The position numbers were made by a program, and so were the translations under genes. Below are positions 8,465 through 17,429 of a stretch of 64,000 nucleotides of DNA, piece by piece (position 1 is the first letter of the stretch; each line of letters starts with the position of its first letter). The stretch is taken from NCBI GenBank assembly GCA_018266055.1, contig JAFDYT010000002.1, positions 267,657-331,656 of the forward strand, given 5' to 3'. Under the pieces are notes generated by a model. It did no database searches, was not told the origin of the DNA, and was given only the letters and a program-made list of their open reading frames with translations. The DNA comes from Bacteroidota bacterium (GTDB lineage: Bacteria > Bacteroidota > Bacteroidia > Cytophagales > Cyclobacteriaceae).

Positions 8465-10224
8465 TTATTTGACTTGTTCCTAAGCCGGAAGAAAAAAGTA
8501 CTTCCTTTGCCTAATTCGCTTTCTGCCCAAATTGTGCCTCCATTTTTCTCTACGAAGTCTTTGCATAAGGTAAGCCCCAGGCCAGTGCCCTTTTCATTGC
8601 GCGTGCCCATTCGACCAGACTTGCCAAACACAAAGAGTTGAGCCATCACAGTAGCATCCATGCCCAGTCCGGTATCTTTAACTCGCACGGTAGTAAAGTC
8701 GCCTTCCTCAAGGCTGCTAACGGTTATCGCATTACCAACATCGCAAAACTTAATAGAGTTGGCCAGCAAGTTTCTCAAGACCATTCGGATCATGTTTTTA
8801 TCGGCAAATAACTCGGCGGAATCAGGGATTTCCTTGACCAGTTGAATCCCTTTCTCGGAAATTTTCTTTTCAAAAAACCGCGTCTCAGATTTCACCAATT
8901 CGCTAAGACGAAATTGTTCAGGTTGAATGTGTTCGCCTTTTTGCTGGCTCATGGCCCAGTGCAACAGATTGTCGAGCAAGGCCGAAGTACTGTCCACGTT
9001 TTTCGAGAGCATCGGCAAAAGGTATTTGATCTCAACCTCCGTGAGGTTCTCAGATTGGGCAAGGTTTAAAATGGAGATGAGGCTGGCCAACGGGCTACGC
9101 AAGTCGTGGGCAATGATTGAAAACATTCTGGTCTTCAAATCATTCAACGACAGCAACTGTTCGGTTTGCTTGCGAAGTTTGTCTGAAGTCTTTTTCAAAT
9201 TAGTGATGTCCCAAAAAATCAAAAGGTTGCCCACAAGGTTTTTGTGCTCATCGCGAAGCACTGTCACAGAGACTTCATAAAAACTTTCGCTGTTCTCGCG
9301 GGTAATGGTAATCTCTACGGCACCATCAATTTGCCGCTGAATGAGATTGTGCATCTTGTACTGGGTAGTCATTAGTTCATTAATTCGAACTCCCACAATT
9401 GGCTTTGATTCATCGCCAATAAACGCACGGAAGGTATTGTTCACATCTACAATACGCTGACGCGAATCGAGTACCACCATGCCTTCGCGAATGCTATCAA
9501 TTAATTTTTCGCGCGCAAAAGGAATTACTTTAAACAGCTGATAGCGTGTCAGACCAAAAGCGATGATAAACGAAGTGAAGATAAACGTGTAAGGCGTTAA
9601 GTCGAGATGACCAAACGGGCGGAAGCCCAGCAGATAAGCAAAGTTAGTTACCCAAGGCACCAACCCGCCAATGAGTATTGTTCGTGTCTGTTTGCGATAG
9701 ATAGGTTCTGATTGTGAATAATACCTTACCAGAAGGAACATGCCCATAGCCAGTAAGAAATAAAAATAGGCTGTGTGAATATGGTACCACGGTCCGGGTA
9801 CAATGGAGAGCAAAGGAAAAGGCCCCGAAGTGTCCACCGATGTTGATTCATAATGAAAATGATGCCAGCGGTTAGTCCACACCAACAAAAGGACAACTAG
9901 TGGAAAAAAGAAAATGGCCATCACACTCTTATATGTTATCCATTCTTTTTTGCCGATGTAGTGAATCACAAACATGATCCACAACGCCGGTGTCAGTCCT
10001 ATGCCGATGTATTCAAAATTGATCCAGAAGAGCATGGCGTCAAGCGAATCGGAGGCAAGCTCAAGCGAATAAAACATGGCCCAAAACGCAACGGCCATCA
10101 TCATCATGGCAAACCACAGAATGGCGCGCTGCTGCAGTCGCTGAAACAAAACCAAAGCAACAAGCAGTGCGGTTACAGCCGAAAACAACAACAAAACGGA
10201 AAAAAGTCCGAAATGAAATTCCAT
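8461..10224 (-). CDS. Sensor histidine kinase with N-terminal 7TM region and PAS domain
   Basis: 587 residues. Residues 1-230 contain seven hydrophobic helices of the histidine-kinase N-terminal 7TM type. A PAS domain follows (about 240-345), then HisKA with the H-box FSIIAHDLRSPLAS (phospho-acceptor His373), and a HATPase domain with N-box Asn485, G1 box DTGLGM (517-522) and G2 box GTGLGL (546-551). All catalytic residues are present. No response regulator is encoded nearby. The gene starts 20 bp after the MG2/plug-like gene on the same strand, so it may be the last gene of the TonB/DUF4249 operon and could sense its state or substrate, which is inference. Confidence 0.9.
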   Translation of the reverse strand: MEFHFGLFSVLLLFSAVTALLVALVLFQRLQQRAILWFAMMMMAVAFWAMFYSLELASDSLDAMLFWINFEYIGIGLTPALWIMFVIHYIGKKEWITYKSVMAIFFFPLVVLLLVWTNRWHHFHYESTSVDTSGPFPLLSIVPGPWYHIHTAYFYFLLAMGMFLLVRYYSQSEPIYRKQTRTILIGGLVPWVTNFAYLLGFRPFGHLDLTPYTFIFTSFIIAFGLTRYQLFKVIPFAREKLIDSIREGMVVLDSRQRIVDVNNTFRAFIGDESKPIVGVRINELMTTQYKMHNLIQRQIDGAVEITITRENSESFYEVSVTVLRDEHKNLVGNLLIFWDITNLKKTSDKLRKQTEQLLSLNDLKTRMFSIIAHDLRSPLASLISILNLAQSENLTEVEIKYLLPMLSKNVDSTSALLDNLLHWAMSQQKGEHIQPEQFRLSELVKSETRFFEKKISEKGIQLVKEIPDSAELFADKNMIRMVLRNLLANSIKFCDVGNAITVSSLEEGDFTTVRVKDTGLGMDATVMAQLFVFGKSGRMGTRNEKGTGLGLTLCKDFVEKNGGTIWAESELGKGSTFFFRLRNKSNN

Positions 10225-10244
10225 TACCGACGAGTTACTGTTCC

Positions 10245-12617
10245 TTAATGTACTACTTTAAAATCAAAAAAAGCAGCACCTGGTTTTCCTTCAATAGATA
10301 GGCCCTGAACAGTGATCCTAAAATGCCCGGTCACGTCAGAAGTATAAAACTCAACGACAGCCTTCCCGTCAGCAGCTGTGGTCAATTGAGGTGTCCAAAA
10401 AAGCAAGTGCCTACGGTCAGGTAAGCGGCTTTCCTGTTGGGATGGAGTTTCATATTTAGGGCTGAAGAACTCCTTTACGGGTTGAATTCCGTCCGTAAAA
10501 AAAACAGTGGCATGCTCAGGCGAATAGTCAATCAAATCACCATTATAAGTAGTATAGCTCGCCACGCCATCGAAAACGATATGGCCCAGGTAATATGGTT
10601 TGGTAATTACATCCAACTGACGAACCTTGCGCGGATCATAGGCCATGATCCTATCTACATCAAAAACCGGAACACCGTCGAGCAATACCAGCGGATCGTT
10701 TCTAAACAAGGTATTGTTTGCTCCGTCGAGTGTTAAAAAATGGAAACCATCACGTCGTTTTCGCACCATCACGCCTTTCACATATTCGCGCATCACTTCT
10801 TCCATAGTGGGGAAACGCGTATAATCGTCCAGTAAATATTTTTCGTTGGCTTTACCATAAAAAGGAATACTATCCACCTGATTGGCACGTACGGTGGCAT
10901 GAGGTTCAAATACATTTTGCAATTGCATAGAGAGGCTACGCCGTGTGAGTTGATCCCTTACCTTTTCGGATAATTGAAACTCCGGCCAGGTAAGGCTACC
11001 ATGGTTTTCAGTGAAATGATCAGTCAGTTCAAACCTAAAAGCACTATCCGTAGCAGAATTGCCCTGAACAATAATTTTTCGCTCGCCCACTAGGTTTTGT
11101 ACATCAAAGTGAACGGTGCCATCGGCCTTACTTCTGGCAAGGTAAAGGCGTATGTCTTTTCCTGGAATAGAGAGATACACATTTACACCAGCTGCCGGTT
11201 TGCCTTTGCCATCGAGCATTTTTCCTGAAAGCACATGACTGCCCAACTCGGGAATAAATTTCATTTCCGCTTTTTCCCCTTTTAGAATATCGTCCCAACG
11301 GTAGCGACTCCATCCCTGTGTGAGCATCAAATTATCCACAGCCAGAGCGTCAACATTATCTCTCAAATAATAATCCGGCGATTCTACATGACCTTTCAAT
11401 TCCGAAGTAAGCGCCAGGTAGTTTTCAATAGTACCGGATTCATTACTATCCATCGAATCAAGCCTTGCTGCTGAAAGTGAGAGTGCAGTTGAACTTGCCT
11501 TTAATTTGTCTGACACAGCACTAAGATTCACCGTCACTTTCTGGCGCGTTGTGTAGCTTTGCTTCGCCGAGGTAATTTCTATTTTAAGCTTTCGCTGAAT
11601 CGGTTTAAAATACAATCGTTCGCCAACTGGTCTAAGATCTTTGGTAAACAAAGTGATTCGGTTTACCCCTTCGCGCAATTCGCTTTTGTTAATTTGAAAG
11701 CGCGCTGATCCATTATTCAAAGGTTGAACTAACGTATTCAACCGAATCATTTTTGATTCGGTTAAAAGATAAACCCATTGGTTCATCAAACTTACATCAT
11801 TAAGTTTTGCGTACACATCCACCAACAAGTGATCGCCGGAATCATCCACATGAAGTGAAAAACCACTTTCTTGCACGACCGGAAAAGGAGCGAGTATCTT
11901 TTGCCCTTTGGATTTGGTAATTACTGCCTGATAATGTTGGCTGACAGAGGGTGTAATAGTGAATTGACCCAGTCCGAAGTGCAAAGGGCTAAAATGCGCG
12001 ACGGTATCTTTTTTATCGTCAAGCAAAGCGCCTTTGAAATTAATTCCCCTTCCATCTTTGCCTACCACACGAAACGCTACGGTGCTTTTAATTCCATCGA
12101 CAAGATTTCCTCCTTCCGGGAAAAACTGAATATCAAAATCAGAGGCTGACGCTATCGCCGGTGGAGAAAGTTTTACAAACGGGTTGACAATTGTAACGGG
12201 CTGCCGAAAAAATCCGTCGGGGGAGAAGTTGCGCATCCATTGCGTATAGGCGATTAGCACATACTGACCCGACTGAAGCGAGGAGGGAAGAAAAAGTGAT
12301 CCACTGCCACGGCCATTGTTCACGGCTACTTTCGTCTTCGTCACCGAAAGGTTGTCTTTGCTGATCAGCTCCAGGTAAACTACTTTGCTTAACTCGTCTG
12401 GTTGATGAAGCACAGCATCCACCAAAAAAATACTGAACCACATTGACTCACCCGTGAGGTAAAGCTGGCGATCGGTGTGTACAAATATTTTCTCTTGAAA
12501 AGAGTTAACGGAGTAATTGTCAAACTTTCGTGTAAGGCTTTTTAGTGAATCCTGCTGAGCAAGCAAGGGAAAACCTGCCAGCAGAAAAGTAATGCATAAA
12601 TGAAATTTCAATTTCAT
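10245..12617 (-). CDS. MG2-like / TonB-plug-like exported protein
   Basis: 790 residues from the ATG at 12617, where a signal peptide ends in LLAQ; starts further upstream would run into the preceding gene. Residues about 45-140 (EKIFVHTDRQLYLTGESMWF) look like an alpha-2-macroglobulin MG2-type domain. A carboxypeptidase-regulatory-like domain follows near 460-530, then a TonB-plug-like segment (PLVLLDGVPVFDVDRIM, about 660-720), and a final A2M-like segment (RHLLFWTPQLTTAADGKAVV). There is no thioester motif and no barrel. Such hybrids occur beside TonB receptors in Bacteroidota, but their job is unknown. It lies 1 bp after the DUF4249 stop. Confidence 0.75.
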   Translation of the reverse strand: MKLKFHLCITFLLAGFPLLAQQDSLKSLTRKFDNYSVNSFQEKIFVHTDRQLYLTGESMWFSIFLVDAVLHQPDELSKVVYLELISKDNLSVTKTKVAVNNGRGSGSLFLPSSLQSGQYVLIAYTQWMRNFSPDGFFRQPVTIVNPFVKLSPPAIASASDFDIQFFPEGGNLVDGIKSTVAFRVVGKDGRGINFKGALLDDKKDTVAHFSPLHFGLGQFTITPSVSQHYQAVITKSKGQKILAPFPVVQESGFSLHVDDSGDHLLVDVYAKLNDVSLMNQWVYLLTESKMIRLNTLVQPLNNGSARFQINKSELREGVNRITLFTKDLRPVGERLYFKPIQRKLKIEITSAKQSYTTRQKVTVNLSAVSDKLKASSTALSLSAARLDSMDSNESGTIENYLALTSELKGHVESPDYYLRDNVDALAVDNLMLTQGWSRYRWDDILKGEKAEMKFIPELGSHVLSGKMLDGKGKPAAGVNVYLSIPGKDIRLYLARSKADGTVHFDVQNLVGERKIIVQGNSATDSAFRFELTDHFTENHGSLTWPEFQLSEKVRDQLTRRSLSMQLQNVFEPHATVRANQVDSIPFYGKANEKYLLDDYTRFPTMEEVMREYVKGVMVRKRRDGFHFLTLDGANNTLFRNDPLVLLDGVPVFDVDRIMAYDPRKVRQLDVITKPYYLGHIVFDGVASYTTYNGDLIDYSPEHATVFFTDGIQPVKEFFSPKYETPSQQESRLPDRRHLLFWTPQLTTAADGKAVVEFYTSDVTGHFRITVQGLSIEGKPGAAFFDFKVVH

Positions 12618-12618
12618 A

Positions 12619-13767
12619 TCAATACCAGAAAGCGGGTTTAACATTTGTACCCCCATGAAGCCGGCAATCAACACAGTCGGAAGAACTTAGCAAATAGCCA
12701 ACTGGACCCAGGCCGTACGAAGAAACCAACACATCAGCACCGGTGTAGATAGCAAAGGCACCCGCGGGAATAGAATCGAGTGAACAATTTTCGTATCCCG
12801 AAACAAATCCGCCGAAAGGCGAAGGAACTTCTCCGCGCTTGATAAACATCCGCTTCTGCGAAACAGATGAAGCCATGAAATAACCGAACACCGGTTCTGA
12901 AGCCTTGGTAGTGGAATGAATGTTGCCGCTGAATGTGCTGGGTTGCGGTCCGAAAATGGTGCCGAGGTTTTCCGTATTGGATTTTACCTGTTGCCAAAAT
13001 TCAAAGGCTTCCTTGGTGATCGCCAGTTGTTTTACCAAAAGGCTATACCCCTCTTTCAGTTTAATGGAAGTGGTGGGCAATGTAGCTAGGGTAAACTGGT
13101 TCACCACATTCTCCTGCAATGCGCTGGTGGAATTGATCAACACGGAGGTAGAGTTCACCGTTGACCAACAGAAGTATGTATTTTCAAAGTTACTGACCAC
13201 TTGACCGTTCACTACTTTCAACGAAGCGAGGTACGCGGAGGTATATTCCCATGTCTCTTCAAATTTCCATAGATAATACCTCGATTGGTCCGCCGTGCCA
13301 TGTGTACTGACAAAAAGCGAAATGCTTTGGCCGTTAAGTTTCGGTTCACCCAATATCCAGCCGATGGTGTCGATGGGAGGCGCTTGCTGTATCGGCACAA
13401 GATCTGACTCGTATTGATTTCCATTGCTGGTAAGAATATGCAGCTTGTATTTTTTTTGAGTGTTGATTACCAAACTTGATGCCGAATACACTCCAGAACC
13501 TTGTGAAACAAGTAGCGCAGTGTTCCCATCTTCATCCAATAAAGTAACCACTGCGTCGGTCACAGCCGGTGGTGTGTCGGGTGAAGAAAGCGCCACGCTC
13601 CGTGTAAGGGTGATGGAACATGAATTGGAGCCTGCATCCAAAAAACCATCCACCACCAGATAACTCGCGGCTGCACCTTGCCCGGGCACAGTGTAAGGAT
13701 CAAGGCAACCGTCGTACAACATAGCTGCCAGACAAAAGAGTATCGATATGGTTTTTCGGAGATTCAC
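12619..13767 (-). CDS. DUF4249 domain lipoprotein
   Basis: 382 residues with a lipoprotein signal (lipobox YDGC, Cys21). The segment after it (YLVVDGFLDAGSNSCSITLTRS, described by its start and end only) and a carboxy-terminal CVDCRLHGGTNVKPAFW match the usual DUF4249 layout, including the conserved C-terminal CxxC-GG. DUF4249 proteins are typically encoded directly after a TonB-dependent receptor and are thought to be its outer-membrane lipoprotein partner. That is the arrangement here: 1 bp separates this gene from the receptor, and 1 bp from the next gene. The ligand is unknown. Confidence 0.85.
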   Translation of the reverse strand: MNLRKTISILFCLAAMLYDGCLDPYTVPGQGAAASYLVVDGFLDAGSNSCSITLTRSVALSSPDTPPAVTDAVVTLLDEDGNTALLVSQGSGVYSASSLVINTQKKYKLHILTSNGNQYESDLVPIQQAPPIDTIGWILGEPKLNGQSISLFVSTHGTADQSRYYLWKFEETWEYTSAYLASLKVVNGQVVSNFENTYFCWSTVNSTSVLINSTSALQENVVNQFTLATLPTTSIKLKEGYSLLVKQLAITKEAFEFWQQVKSNTENLGTIFGPQPSTFSGNIHSTTKASEPVFGYFMASSVSQKRMFIKRGEVPSPFGGFVSGYENCSLDSIPAGAFAIYTGADVLVSSYGLGPVGYLLSSSDCVDCRLHGGTNVKPAFWY

Positions 13768-13768
13768 T

Positions 13769-16546
13769 TCAAAATTTAAAATTATATGTAATGGTCGGGA
13801 TCGGTTGTCCGAAAATAGAAAGTTGGTAGCCTTTGATTACGCCTCCCTGCGATTCAAAAAAGACAGAGTAAGGATTCTTCCTGCCAAGCAAATTATAAAT
13901 GCCAATAGTCCATGAGCTGTGGGCCAGCTTGTGTATTTTATGATTGCCTTCAATATTCATCGAAAAATCAATTCTGAAATAATCTGGAATGCGGTATTGA
14001 TTGCGGGCCGAATAATACAAACGCATGGCACCATCCAATTCATATTTCGCGATCGGCAGAGTAATCGGCCTGCCGGTACTGTAAGTGACATTGAGTGATG
14101 TGCTAAAGCGATGGCTGAATTTGTAATTTCCAATCAGATTAACAGCATGGGGCTTATCGTAGTTGCTCGGATAATATTGTCCGTCGTTTATTGTTTCCGA
14201 TAGGTACGGGCTTTGTGTGCGCAGCAGCGAGCGCGAATACGTGTAGCTAACCCAGCCGTTAATTTTGCCTGCCATTTTCTTTAACAGGATTTCTATTCCG
14301 TAGGATTTTCCTTGTGCGTTTACTACATCGGTCTCAATGTGATGGTTGAGAATCAGCTTGGCTCCGCCTTTGTAGTCGAGCGAATTTTGCATCACCTTAT
14401 AATATCCTTCAACAGAAAGCTCCAGTGTGTTGGCACGAAAATTTTTATAGTACCCCAATGCTACCTGATCGCCAATCTGCGGTTTAATGTTAGGATCGCT
14501 TAGCTTCCAGATATCAGTGGGTGAAATCGCTGCTGTATTGGAAAGCATCTGCAAATATTGGCGCATGCGATTATAGCTGAACTTCACCGATGAGTTGTCG
14601 GACAATAAATACTTCGCAGACAATCGAAATTCGGGTCCACCATAATTTACTATCGATTTGGCAGAAGGGTAAGAAATCGTGTCGATTATGCTGTTTACGC
14701 TTTTGGTTTGTCCGTTCGCATAGGTAAAGAGTTGGCGAGGGCCGAGGTAATTAAACATCGAGTATCGCAATCCACCGTACAGAGAAAGCTTTGGCGACAC
14801 ATCAAAATTATCGCTAATGTACAACGCACTTTCCAGCGCTTGTTCATTTTGCAATACATCCGAGGTCACCAACGATTCACTTCCACGAGGCGAAAATGAG
14901 CCCGGTGACAAGTTGTACCTTATGACGCTTGCACCCAGATTAAGGCTGTGGCGCGGAGCAGGATAATAACTGAAATCAGCTTTTCCCTGAAACTGAGTGA
15001 TGGCATATTTCATAGTAAAAGCATTCACCGGATTCCGATCACTCGATACCGAATAATCATACGCGCTGTAGGCACCCGTGAGTACGCCGTATAATTTATT
15101 GCTGAAGATATGCTTCCACTTCGCGGTAGCATTTTTGTTTTGATACGAATAGAGCGTATCGCTATTGAGTTTGAAATGATCCTGGCTATAATATCCGGTG
15201 AGATACAATGAGTTTTTAGAATTGAACTCATGGTTGATGTTAGCGTTCACATCGTAAAAGCCTGCCTGACTATTGCTGATAGACGTGTTGGGAACCTGAC
15301 GCAACAACCAATCGGAATAAGTAGACCTGACGCCGATCAGAAAGGATGTCTTCTCACCTCCGATAGGGCCTTCAAGGGTAAGCCGGCCCGTGAGCGGCCC
15401 GATGCCGCCTGATCCGGTAAACTTCTTTTTATTGCCTTCACGCGTGCGCACATCAAGCACCGAAGAAAGTCGACCGCCAAACTCTGCCGGTATTCCACTT
15501 TTGTAGAGTTCTACATTTTTAACTACGTCAGGATTAAACGCAGAGAAAAATCCAAACAAGTGCGTGGGATTGTAGATCGTAGCATCGTTGAAAAGAATCA
15601 GGTTTTGGTTTGTGGCACCACCGCGCACGTTGAGGCCTGTTGTTGCTTCACCTACACTCTGCACGCCGGGTAAGGTAAGCACCACCTTCAAAATATCCAC
15701 TTCACCCAACGCCACCGGCACTTTCTTCATGGTACGGATGTCAAGCTTTTCGAGGCCCATCTGCATGCCGGTAATGTTTCGGTCCTTCTCGGATTCGATC
15801 GTTACTTCTTTCAACGAGGTCACCTCTTCGTCCATCTCCACATCGAGCTGGCCGTCAGCATAAAGTGTGATCCTCCGCTTTGTGGTTTTCATCCCAACAC
15901 TTTTGAAGATGAGTTCGTGAGCTCCTTTCTTTATGGTGAGCGAGTAGTAACCAAACTGGTCGGTGGCCACGCCAACGTTAGTTATTTCTGTTGTGACAGA
16001 GGCTCCCATCACAGCTTCGCCAGAGTTTGACGCACGGATATGCCCTGCAATGGTGGCCAGACCCTCTCCTATTTTAACCGTTCGTTTTCCAATTTCGTAA
16101 AGCCGCTCTTCCTTTGATGCCTTTGATTTATCTACTTTATCCAACACGAGATAGTCAAGCATCATTTTGTTCTCCGGCTGTGCTTTGATTTGAGTAGCTG
16201 CAAAGAAATCTTCGGGCAAGGAGGTTTGGATCTCGCGGCCTTTGGTGATGTAGATGGTCTTTCCTTCCATCGCATAGTGAAAGTCGGTGCCTGCAAAAAT
16301 CTCTGCGAGAAAACCTTCCAATGGTTTATCCTTAGGTTCAATGCTTACTTTTAGCGTATCGACTTCACTTGGGTTATAAAAAAATTGAACGCCATGATCC
16401 TTCTCAAGTTGACGGACCACCTCCCGGAACGTGGTGTTGGTAAAATTCCCTGAAATAGACAGTCCGGATTTATTCTGCGCGAGCAACCCACTCAGGGGTA
16501 TTCCATACGCTACGCAAAAGATCAACACACGCAGGCTCACTTTCAT
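13769..16546 (-). CDS. TonB-dependent outer membrane receptor with STN domain
   Basis: 925 residues with a signal peptide. The domain order is a secretin/TonB short N-terminal (STN) domain (about 30-103), a carboxypeptidase-regulatory-like beta-sandwich (about 160-250), a plug domain (about 280-375, with GLNVRGGATNQNLILFND) and a 22-strand-type barrel ending in the aromatic C-terminus NFKF. It imports or senses a ligand at the outer membrane using TonB energy. STN domains usually talk to a FecR-type anti-sigma factor, but no FecR or ECF sigma gene is nearby. It overlaps the upstream secreted-protein gene by 4 bp and is followed after 1 bp by DUF4249, so the operon is very tight. Confidence 0.92.
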   Translation of the reverse strand: MKVSLRVLIFCVAYGIPLSGLLAQNKSGLSISGNFTNTTFREVVRQLEKDHGVQFFYNPSEVDTLKVSIEPKDKPLEGFLAEIFAGTDFHYAMEGKTIYITKGREIQTSLPEDFFAATQIKAQPENKMMLDYLVLDKVDKSKASKEERLYEIGKRTVKIGEGLATIAGHIRASNSGEAVMGASVTTEITNVGVATDQFGYYSLTIKKGAHELIFKSVGMKTTKRRITLYADGQLDVEMDEEVTSLKEVTIESEKDRNITGMQMGLEKLDIRTMKKVPVALGEVDILKVVLTLPGVQSVGEATTGLNVRGGATNQNLILFNDATIYNPTHLFGFFSAFNPDVVKNVELYKSGIPAEFGGRLSSVLDVRTREGNKKKFTGSGGIGPLTGRLTLEGPIGGEKTSFLIGVRSTYSDWLLRQVPNTSISNSQAGFYDVNANINHEFNSKNSLYLTGYYSQDHFKLNSDTLYSYQNKNATAKWKHIFSNKLYGVLTGAYSAYDYSVSSDRNPVNAFTMKYAITQFQGKADFSYYPAPRHSLNLGASVIRYNLSPGSFSPRGSESLVTSDVLQNEQALESALYISDNFDVSPKLSLYGGLRYSMFNYLGPRQLFTYANGQTKSVNSIIDTISYPSAKSIVNYGGPEFRLSAKYLLSDNSSVKFSYNRMRQYLQMLSNTAAISPTDIWKLSDPNIKPQIGDQVALGYYKNFRANTLELSVEGYYKVMQNSLDYKGGAKLILNHHIETDVVNAQGKSYGIEILLKKMAGKINGWVSYTYSRSLLRTQSPYLSETINDGQYYPSNYDKPHAVNLIGNYKFSHRFSTSLNVTYSTGRPITLPIAKYELDGAMRLYYSARNQYRIPDYFRIDFSMNIEGNHKIHKLAHSSWTIGIYNLLGRKNPYSVFFESQGGVIKGYQLSIFGQPIPTITYNFKF

Positions 16547-17295
16547 AAGGTGTTTCCGGATTCGTAATAGTCAAGCACATTGGCGACAGCTTCTGCCTTA
16601 TGAGTATAGAAATCGAGGTTGGCTTTGCGAATGTATTTCTGCAACAACGGCTTTTTGTCTTTCAACACTTTCAGAAGCGAAGCTTTTCCCTTAATGGTAA
16701 AAGGCATATTGTCTTTAATAATGAACATGCGGCGATGCTCTTCGTAACGAACCAGCACTTCGCGCGCGCCGATGGATTCAATTCTTTTTTTATACCAGCG
16801 GGTATAGCATTTTATTTTTCCATCGTAGTGTTGCTCATAAAAACCGGCTTGCATGAGGCCGCCAGCTGCATTGTCGAGCCACACAAAATGATGCCCTTCA
16901 AAATCGAAGTAGCTCACCTTACGGCTGATCAATTCAAGTTTTACAGCGGCAAACTGATGATCGATGATTAGTTTGTCATTCACCAGATCATAATGCATCG
17001 GTATGTTATCGTAGCGAATGCCATCGTAAAAAACAGTGCCATTGTACCATTCCGCGGAAGCGTAATAGGGCTGGCCGTCGTCGCTGGGGTACTCAGGAAA
17101 CTCTTTATAGAAGACTCCATTGTAAAGGCCAAGCTCCGCGCCCATAGCCTGCACGTAAATCTCCTTTGTTGCCTCTTTAGCCTTCGCAACTACCATAGAA
17201 TCATTCGCTACTTGTCCGTGGCCTTTCCACGAAAAGCAGACAAAGAGCACAAATACGGCCGCTTTACTCACACCCAAAAGGTCTTTCAACTCCAT
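16543..17295 (-). CDS. Secreted protein of unknown function at head of TonB operon
   Basis: 250 residues with an N-terminal hydrophobic signal ending near GHGQ. The body is beta-rich, with repeated Tyr/Gly motifs (GLYNGVFYKEF, GTVFYDGIRYDNIPMHYDLVNDKLII) followed by a helical, Lys-rich tail. I recognise the NIPMHYDLVNDKL-type motif from uncharacterised Bacteroidota exported proteins but know of no function. It overlaps the TonB receptor start by 4 bp, so translation is probably coupled. It may be a periplasmic partner of the receptor in place of FecR, which is a guess. Confidence 0.7.
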   Translation of the reverse strand: MELKDLLGVSKAAVFVLFVCFSWKGHGQVANDSMVVAKAKEATKEIYVQAMGAELGLYNGVFYKEFPEYPSDDGQPYYASAEWYNGTVFYDGIRYDNIPMHYDLVNDKLIIDHQFAAVKLELISRKVSYFDFEGHHFVWLDNAAGGLMQAGFYEQHYDGKIKCYTRWYKKRIESIGAREVLVRYEEHRRMFIIKDNMPFTIKGKASLLKVLKDKKPLLQKYIRKANLDFYTHKAEAVANVLDYYESGNTL

Positions 17296-17429
17296 TGCTA
17301 CTATCGATCAACTTCCAATTAGCAAAAAAAAACGGTCTCTTCAATCATATATTTTACGACCAGCAAATTGCACTACCCCTTCCGTTCTTGCGGCCTGTAA
17401 TGTACCTTGTATCTCAATTCCATTTTTGA

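Noticed and set aside
13769..16546. A FecA-FecR-sigma type signalling unit
   Set aside because: The STN domain is present, but no FecR or ECF sigma gene is seen in the window.
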